Notes under the pieces: generated by a model
Seen by the model: the letters and a program-made list of their open reading frames with translations, nothing else
What the model was told of the DNA's origin: nothing
Databases searched by the model: none
Shown here: piece after piece, positions 59,268-64,000 of the stretch
Layout: each line of letters starts with the position of its first letter
Position numbering within the stretch: the first letter of the stretch is position 1
NCBI RefSeq assembly: GCF_000016185.1
Contig: NC_011420.2
Coordinates: 4,271,501-4,335,500, forward strand
Reading direction: 5' to 3'
Length of the DNA: 64,000 bases
Origin: Rhodospirillum centenum SW
GTDB taxonomy: Bacteria; Pseudomonadota; Alphaproteobacteria; Azospirillales; Azospirillaceae
Made by a program: the position numbers and the translations under genes

Positions 59268-59891
59268 ATGGCGATTTTGCGGCGCCCCGCAATGCCCGTG
59301 CTGGCCTTGGCGGCGATTCTCTTGCTGGCGGCCTGCGGCGAACAGGATCAGGGCGGCTCCCGGACCGCGGGAGAGACCACGGGTCAGGCTGCGGGACAGG
59401 CGGCGGCAGGAGGGGGCACGCTGGCGGAGTCGCTGGCCCCCTTCACGGTGACCGGCACGCCGCAGCCGGCGCCGGACATCGCCTTCACCGACCGCGACGG
59501 CCGTCCGGTCACGCTCGCCGCTTTCCGCGGCAAGGTGGTGCTGCTGAACCTCTGGGCCGTCTGGTGCCCGCCCTGCGTCAAGGAGATGCCGTCGCTCGAC
59601 CGGCTCCAGGCGGCGCTGGGCGGGGACGACTTCCAGGTCGTGGCGCTGTCGCAGGACCGTGGCGGCGCGGCCCAGGTGCTGCCCTTCTACGAGAAGGCGG
59701 GGATCGCCCACCTGCCGGTCTATCTCGACCCGCAGACCGCGGCGATGGCGGCGCTCAAGGCCCGCGGCCTGCCCACCACCTACCTGATCGACCGCGAGGG
59801 ACGCCTGCTCGGCCGGCTGGAAGGGGAAGCCGCCTGGGACGCCCCGGCCGCCCTGGACCTGATCCGCCACGTCATCGCGGGGCGCTACTGA
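59268..59891 (+). CDS. tlpA: TlpA-like thioredoxin-fold lipoprotein
   Basis: A 207-residue thiol-disulfide oxidoreductase. The N-terminal signal peptide ends in a lipobox (LLLAACGEQ), a low-complexity linker follows, and the AhpC/TSA-like thioredoxin domain carries the redox motif WAVWCPPC ([21 protein letters not shown]) and [12 protein letters not shown]. TlpA proteins act in the periplasm, for example in cytochrome maturation. GAGGGGAAGA precedes the ATG. It is divergent from argH and is the last gene of typical composition before the AT-rich island. Confidence 0.91.
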   Translation: MAILRRPAMPVLALAAILLLAACGEQDQGGSRTAGETTGQAAGQAAAGGGTLAESLAPFTVTGTPQPAPDIAFTDRDGRPVTLAAFRGKVVLLNLWAVWCPPCVKEMPSLDRLQAALGGDDFQVVALSQDRGGAAQVLPFYEKAGIAHLPVYLDPQTAAMAALKARGLPTTYLIDREGRLLGRLEGEAAWDAPAALDLIRHVIAGRY

Positions 59892-60069
59892 CCGGCGAGA
59901 TTCGACCGTTCAGGATGTCCTGCGTCCAGATTGCGTGGGATCGAAATGCCTTGCTTCTTGGCAGACAACTGAATTGAGCTTGCGGGGTTGCAGAGCGCGA
60001 CCTTGTAACAGCGTATTGGATTCAAGTCTCTTTCGTGGCATCATATGGACGGTGGGATCGGAGGTTTAA

Positions 60070-62361
60070 ATGAACGACTCAGACGACGAGAATTCCGTAT
60101 TCGAAGCTGAGGTGCGCCGTATCGCTAGAGAACTTTTTCCAAAGGCGCGGATTAATGGCCCGGTTATAGTGGATGGTCGTGAGCGCGACTGTGTTTTTAA
60201 CGACGGTGAGGTAATGCATGTTATTGAAGCAACAGTATCACGCAGAAAAGATAAAGCGACAAAGGACTTAGAAAAGAGCGCCGAACTTGTGAAGTCCCTC
60301 AGGAGGCAACACCAGGACGTGAACTTTAAAATATGGTTCATTACAAAGAGGGAGCCGAGCGCTGATCAAAGTGCTGTCGGATCGGAGATAAAAAAGCTTG
60401 CGAAATGCCCGGTCGATGTTTGCAGCTTTCGGACATTTTCGGCAAAGCTGGTCGATGCTTCAAGTTATTTGAGTTTGCGAGAAAATCATCCTTTTGGTAG
60501 TGTGAGAAATCCGGCTGACGACGCGGACTACGCGGTGCCTAGAGAAGATTATGTCCAAATAGATCTTTTAAATTTCCGCGACAAATCATTAGTTAATGTC
60601 GCTTATCTTCCTGAGCGCATGTCGGAATCGCCAGGAGTTTATCTGTTGGTGGGAGATTTCGGGGCCGGAAAAAGCATGACAATGAGGTATATGTATGATA
60701 TTCTGGCAGATAAATACATGTCGGGATCGACGACAACATTTCCAGTATATTTGAATCTGCGTGATCATTTTGGGCAGAGCAACCCCAGTGAAGCCCTGCT
60801 CCGGCATGGCAATGAAATTGGCTTTGCGGCGCCAAATCAGTTGGTGGCTGCCTGGAAGGCGGGTCACTGCCATGTCTTTTTAGATGGCTTTGATGAGCTG
60901 TCATCCACGAGGCTAGTTCGCGGAGTGGGTGGTCTTAGAGCGGCTCGGCGGGAAGCGATGCGTCTAGTACATGCTTTTGTATCGCATCATCCGCGTGACA
61001 CATCAATATTTGTTGGTGGTAGGCAGCACTATTTTGATAGTTTGGAGGAATTGGAAAAAGCTCTTGGTTTGCCCTCTAATTTTGTGCACTTGACGCTGAA
61101 TGAGTTTACTCATGAGCAGGTGACAAAATTTCTTAAAGGTAAAGGATTTAATGAACGGGTTCCCAATTGGCTCCCCTCGCGGCCTCTGCTGCTCGGGTAC
61201 TTGGCTATTAAAGGCGTTCTGGCGCGTCACGATCCCGACATTAGTTCTCTTGCCCGAGAAGAAGGTTGGGACTATCTCGTAGATCGGATATGTGAACGTG
61301 AGGCGAGGCAGATTGATCCAATTAGTATTGACCCTCATGCAGTAAGAGAATTTGTTGAGCGCTTGGCGAGTTGGGCCCGTAGGACTAATTCTGGGCGGGG
61401 GCCCGTTCACCTAAATAATATATATTCCATATTCGAAGGTGTTTTCTCTATGCCGCCTGATGAAAAGGCATCGACGTTGATATTTAGAATGCCTGGTCTT
61501 ACCTCGGCATCTGGTCAGGAGGACGCACGAGAGTTCATTGATGATGATTATGTTGATGCTTGCCGGAGTGGTGATATTATTCGGTTTATAGAGTCTCCCC
61601 ACGATCCGAAATCAGAGCTTCTTGATGAATCAACCATAAACATGGGAGATCTTGGTGCAAGTTTATCTGCTTATAAGCTGTCTGGGGCGACTGCTAAAAA
61701 GCTTTCGGCCGCTCTCGATTCGGCTGCCAGAAGAAATGCACCCTGTTTATCCTTCGATGTCTTGCGAGTAATGCAGCAGATAAACGCGTCGTATGTGGGG
61801 CCAAATATAAAAATATCAGATGGATTCTTTAGTGAATACCAAATTAGCGCAAGTCCAGATTTGTCAAAAGTGACATTTTCAGAATGCTATTTTAATGTAG
61901 TTGAGATTGATGAGGGCGCGAATGCTGGTCCTGAATTCGTTAAATGCCAAATAGAGAAGGTTGTTGGCTGTATAGGACAAAAAGATCTGCCTAGTTTTGT
62001 TGCCTCTTCGGCGGATGGTATATCAAAGTTTGAGGATGAGGCCCAGACAAATGCAGATATTCTAGACTTGCCTATGCCAATGAGCACAAAAGTATTAATG
62101 ACAATCTTAAGAAAGCTTTTTGTTCAGGCTGGAAGAGGGCGGCGCGAGAATGCCTTTTACCGGGGCCTCGACGGTAGATCTAAGGTCTATGTTCCGGAAA
62201 TTCTCCAGATAATAGAGAAGATGGAGTTTGCGTCTCCGAGTAAAAATAGTGGACCGGTTGTTTGGTTCCCAAACCGTAGCTTAGCTCGTGATGCGCATGA
62301 AATTTTGCAGGCACCTCTTCATTCAAATCATCCGCTGGCTGCCCAGGTTCGAATACTTTGA
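60070..62361 (+). CDS. NACHT-domain STAND NTPase with nuclease-like N-terminus; candidate anti-phage protein
   Basis: A 763-residue protein. Residues 10-130 look like a PD-(D/E)XK nuclease of the Mrr-related type: GRERDCVF (D40), HVIEATVSRRKDK (E53) then Lys-rich helix, IWFITKREP. The NACHT domain follows: Walker A GDFGAGKS (195-202), Walker B VFLDGFDE (269-276), and the sensor-like GGRQHYFDS. A helical region and a beta-rich C-terminal part (about 575-635: GPNIKISDGFFSEYQ ... VTFSECYFNVVEI) with pentapeptide-like character would be the sensing part. NACHT-nuclease proteins are known bacterial NLR-like defence proteins. Codon usage is AT-rich, unlike all neighbours. GGAGG is 5 nt before the ATG. 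Confidence 0.85.
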   Translation: MNDSDDENSVFEAEVRRIARELFPKARINGPVIVDGRERDCVFNDGEVMHVIEATVSRRKDKATKDLEKSAELVKSLRRQHQDVNFKIWFITKREPSADQSAVGSEIKKLAKCPVDVCSFRTFSAKLVDASSYLSLRENHPFGSVRNPADDADYAVPREDYVQIDLLNFRDKSLVNVAYLPERMSESPGVYLLVGDFGAGKSMTMRYMYDILADKYMSGSTTTFPVYLNLRDHFGQSNPSEALLRHGNEIGFAAPNQLVAAWKAGHCHVFLDGFDELSSTRLVRGVGGLRAARREAMRLVHAFVSHHPRDTSIFVGGRQHYFDSLEELEKALGLPSNFVHLTLNEFTHEQVTKFLKGKGFNERVPNWLPSRPLLLGYLAIKGVLARHDPDISSLAREEGWDYLVDRICEREARQIDPISIDPHAVREFVERLASWARRTNSGRGPVHLNNIYSIFEGVFSMPPDEKASTLIFRMPGLTSASGQEDAREFIDDDYVDACRSGDIIRFIESPHDPKSELLDESTINMGDLGASLSAYKLSGATAKKLSAALDSAARRNAPCLSFDVLRVMQQINASYVGPNIKISDGFFSEYQISASPDLSKVTFSECYFNVVEIDEGANAGPEFVKCQIEKVVGCIGQKDLPSFVASSADGISKFEDEAQTNADILDLPMPMSTKVLMTILRKLFVQAGRGRRENAFYRGLDGRSKVYVPEILQIIEKMEFASPSKNSGPVVWFPNRSLARDAHEILQAPLHSNHPLAAQVRIL

Positions 62362-62374
62362 AGTTGCTTCAAAG
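62356..62374. terminator. Inverted repeat over the NACHT gene stop codon
   Basis: CTTTGAAG-TTG-CTTCAAAG is a perfect 8-bp inverted repeat with a 3-nt loop and includes the TGA stop at 62359-62361. It lacks a following T-run; it could still end transcription of the island gene. Confidence 0.4.
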
Positions 62375-62383
62375 ACCGCACCT

Positions 62384-62593
62384 GCTCATATCACGTTCGA
62401 GGCCATGGTGGCCGAGGGGCTGATCCGGGTGGACAGCGAGTTCCAGTGGGACAACACCTGGGACGAGCCCTACGCCTACGGCGTCTACCACATCGACTTC
62501 GGCCAGGGCCGGGTGGTGGAACTGCTGGGCGGCGACTTCGGCGCGGGCGGCCTCACGGCCGCCAACCTGACCTTCTTCGGGACCTTCGCTTAG
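62384..62593 (+). pseudogene. 3' remnant of a GC-rich gene, cut by the island
   Basis: Directly after the AT-rich island an open frame of normal GC composition runs to TAG at 62591-62593 (about 69 residues from AHITFEAMVAEGLIR...). Its codon usage is host-like, yet no start codon with ribosome binding site precedes it; the first in-frame ATG is at 62405. It appears to be the end of a gene whose 5' part was removed or lies elsewhere. A short intact 62-residue gene from 62405 is the alternative. I do not recognise the family. Confidence 0.5.
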
Positions 62594-62615
62594 ACGCGCC
62601 GGAGGGGCGGGCCGT

Positions 62616-63488
62616 TTACCGCGTCGGCCGCGGCACGTCGCCGGAATAGTCGTAGAAGCCGCGCCCGACCTTGCGGCCCAGCCAGCCGGCCTCGACATAC
62701 TTCACCAGCAGCGGGCAGGGGCGGTACTTGCTGTCCGCCAGCCCCTCATAGAGCACCTGCATGATGGACAGGCAGGTATCCAGCCCGATGAAGTCGGCCA
62801 GCTCCAGCGGGCCCATCGGGTGGTTCGCCCCCAGCTTCATGGCGGTGTCGATGCCCTCGACCGTGCCGACGCCCTCGTACAGGGTGTAGACGGCCTCGTT
62901 GATCATCGGCAGCAGGATGCGGTTGACGATGAAGGCCGGGAAATCCTCCGCGATGGCGGCGGTCTTGCCCAGCTTCGCCGTCAGCTCCTTGATCGCCTGG
63001 AACGTCTCCTCGTCCGTAGCGATGCCGCGGATGATCTCGACGAGCTGCATCACCGGCACCGGGTTCATGAAGTGCATGCCGATGAATTTGTGCGGCCGGT
63101 CGGTGCTGGCGGCCAGCCGGGTGATGGAGATCGACGAGGTGTTGGTGGCGACCAGCGCGTCCGCCTTCAGGTGCGGCACGAGCTGCTTGAAGATGGCGCG
63201 CTTGACGTCCTCGCTCTCCGTCGCCGCCTCGATCACCAGATCGCAGTCGGCCAGCGCCGACAGATCGGTCGCGGTGGCGATGCGGGCCAGTGCGGCGTCC
63301 TTCGCGGCCTCGGCGATCTTGCCCTTGGCGACCTGCCGCTCCAGGTTCCGGCCGATGCCGCCGACCGCCTTGGTGAGCTGGTCCTCGCGCACATCCACCA
63401 GCTTCACCTGGAAGCCGGCCACCGCGCTGACATGGGCGATGCCGCTGCCCATCTGGCCGGCACCGATGATACCGATCTTCTCGATCAT
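62616..63488 (-). CDS. hbd: 3-hydroxybutyryl-CoA dehydrogenase
   Basis: A 290-residue NAD(P)-dependent dehydrogenase of butyrate/polyhydroxybutyrate and fatty acid metabolism. The N-terminus has IGIIGAGQMGSGIAHVSAVAGF, followed by VIEAATESEDVKRAIFKQL, NTSSISITRLA, the catalytic His-Met-Asn in GMHFMNPVPVMQLVEII, and DTAMKLGANHPMGPLELADFIG. The ATG at 63488 is used over an upstream start because of the Rossmann motif position. It lies downstream of etfA on the same strand. Confidence 0.95.
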   Translation of the reverse strand: MIEKIGIIGAGQMGSGIAHVSAVAGFQVKLVDVREDQLTKAVGGIGRNLERQVAKGKIAEAAKDAALARIATATDLSALADCDLVIEAATESEDVKRAIFKQLVPHLKADALVATNTSSISITRLAASTDRPHKFIGMHFMNPVPVMQLVEIIRGIATDEETFQAIKELTAKLGKTAAIAEDFPAFIVNRILLPMINEAVYTLYEGVGTVEGIDTAMKLGANHPMGPLELADFIGLDTCLSIMQVLYEGLADSKYRPCPLLVKYVEAGWLGRKVGRGFYDYSGDVPRPTR

Positions 63489-63568
63489 GCCGCTACCCTG
63501 ACGCCGCAATGGAAACGAAGGCGCGCCGGGCCCGCCATGGTGGAAGCGGGGGACGGGACCCGGACGCG

Positions 63569-63598
63569 GAAGGGGCGGCCCGACGGGGCCGCCCCTTC
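63569..63598. terminator. Strong hairpin between etfA and hbd
   Basis: A perfect 13-bp inverted repeat, GAAGGGGCGGCCC (63569-63581) with GGGCCGCCCCTTC (63586-63598) and loop GACG, lies 11 nt beyond the etfA stop codon. There is no T-run on the minus strand, so it may be a processing/stability element or a weak terminator separating etfA from hbd expression. Confidence 0.5.
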
Positions 63599-63609
63599 AC
63601 GATGGCACA

Positions 63610-64000
63610 TTACTTGTCGATCTGCTCGGTCAACTCGGGCACGACCTTGAAAAGATCGCCCACCAGGCCGTAGTCGGCGATCTGGAAGATCGGCGCCTCC
63701 TCGTCCTTGTTGATGGCGACGATCACCTTGCTGTCCTTCATGCCGGCCAGATGCTGGATGGCCCCCGAGATGCCGACGGCGATGTACAGCTCCGGCGCCA
63801 CGATCTTGCCGGTCTGGCCGACCTGGTAGTCGTTCGGCACGAAGCCGGCGTCCACCGCCGCGCGGGAGGCGCCGACGGCGGCGCCCAGCTTGTCGGCCAG
63901 TGCTTCCAGCAGGTGGAAATTGTCGCCCGACTGCATGCCGCGGCCGCCGGAGACGACGACGCGGGCGGCGGTCAGTTCCGGCCGCTCGGACTTCGACAGC
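63610..64000 (-). CDS. etfA: Electron transfer flavoprotein alpha subunit, C-terminal part (partial)
   Basis: The C-terminal about 130 residues of EtfA, which binds FAD and passes electrons from acyl-CoA dehydrogenases to the respiratory chain. FAD-binding motifs are visible: [68 protein letters not shown] and [23 protein letters not shown]. The gene continues past base 64000; etfB is expected further on. It precedes hbd in the same direction, a usual arrangement in beta-oxidation gene sets. Confidence 0.95.
   Translation of the reverse strand, partial: LSKSERPELTAARVVVSGGRGMQSGDNFHLLEALADKLGAAVGASRAAVDAGFVPNDYQVGQTGKIVAPELYIAVGISGAIQHLAGMKDSKVIVAINKDEEAPIFQIADYGLVGDLFKVVPELTEQIDK

Larger units (their letters stand above)
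59930..62380. mobile_element. AT-rich island inserted in the GC-rich chromosome
   Basis: From about 59,930 the base composition drops sharply and returns to the normal GC-rich pattern at about 62,385. The island holds one gene, the NACHT NTPase. No transposase, integrase, tRNA or clear flanking direct repeat is visible; the boundaries are judged by eye from base composition. On the right it abuts what looks like the truncated end of another gene. Confidence 0.6.

Noticed and set aside
59951-62370. TTGCTTC at 59951-59957 and 62364-62370 as possible direct repeats bounding the island
   Set aside because: A 7-base match in two AT-rich edges is expected by chance, and the right copy is part of a local hairpin.
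62340-62375. A GGTTCGAAT segment at the right edge of the island resembling the T-loop of a tRNA (possible attachment site)
   Set aside because: The flanking bases do not pair to form a T-stem, and no acceptor stem, anticodon arm or CCA end can be drawn; it is also within the NACHT coding region.

Overview
The window is a very GC-rich stretch of an alphaproteobacterial chromosome. The gene content points to Rhodospirillales (Rhodospirillum/Rhodocista/Azospirillum-like): a red-type (form IC) RuBisCO operon under CbbR, an argH - small lipoprotein - lysA cluster divergent from a tlpA-type thioredoxin, a metW-metX pair divergent from chorismate mutase-hisC-tyrA, several chemoreceptors, and a SOS box of the alphaproteobacterial type GTTC-N7-GTTC. 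The genus is an inference; no rRNA or tRNA gene was seen.

Layout. 1-2.6 kb: end of a membrane transporter gene, a flavoprotein-type oxidoreductase and an HSL-like esterase. 2.8-9.9 kb: a signalling block made of three response regulators on the minus strand (single receiver, receiver-HD-GYP, OmpR type), divergent from a PilJ-PAS-hybrid histidine kinase and a single-domain receiver, then a chemoreceptor. 9.9-21.4 kb: the Calvin cycle module, cbbR divergent from cbbL-S-E-X-F-P-T-A-Z-Y, with a near-perfect LysR-type palindrome in the intergenic region. 21.5-30.3 kb: purT, rfbD-rfbC (dTDP-rhamnose), a two-domain glycosyltransferase, two tandem paralogous solute-binding proteins without a permease, a DUF2336 protein and a small secreted protein. 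30.6-41.4 kb: mdh with a clear terminator, a PRC-barrel protein, metX-metW, the tyrosine branch genes, an RlpA-like protein, an S9 peptidase and a DUF2125 protein. 41.5-42.7 kb: a complete ISAs1-family insertion sequence with inverted repeats and a 10-bp target duplication. 42.9-53.4 kb: a ChaC-like protein, a CHASE3 chemoreceptor, a B12-dependent ribonucleotide reductase gene carrying an in-frame intein, a plsC-like acyltransferase, a YdcF-like protein, ftsX without adjacent ftsE, and a zinc-ribbon protein. 53.4-59.9 kb: a TIGR02302/DUF4175 protein, lysA, a small lipoprotein, argH and tlpA. 59.9-62.4 kb: a clearly AT-rich island holding one gene, a NACHT (STAND) NTPase with a nuclease-like N-terminus. 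62.4-64 kb: a truncated-looking gene tail, hbd and the 3' part of etfA.

How genes work together. The cbb operon combines CO2 fixation (CbbLS), regeneration of RuBP (CbbE, F, P, T, A) and two repair functions (CbbX to free inhibited RuBisCO, and two HAD phosphatases likely to remove 2-phosphoglycolate and xylulose-1,5-bisphosphate). The most noteworthy signals are the NACHT-nuclease gene as a candidate anti-phage system, the intein placed exactly at the thiyl-radical cysteine of the ribonucleotide reductase, and the SOS-type box plus large hairpin in that same gene's leader.
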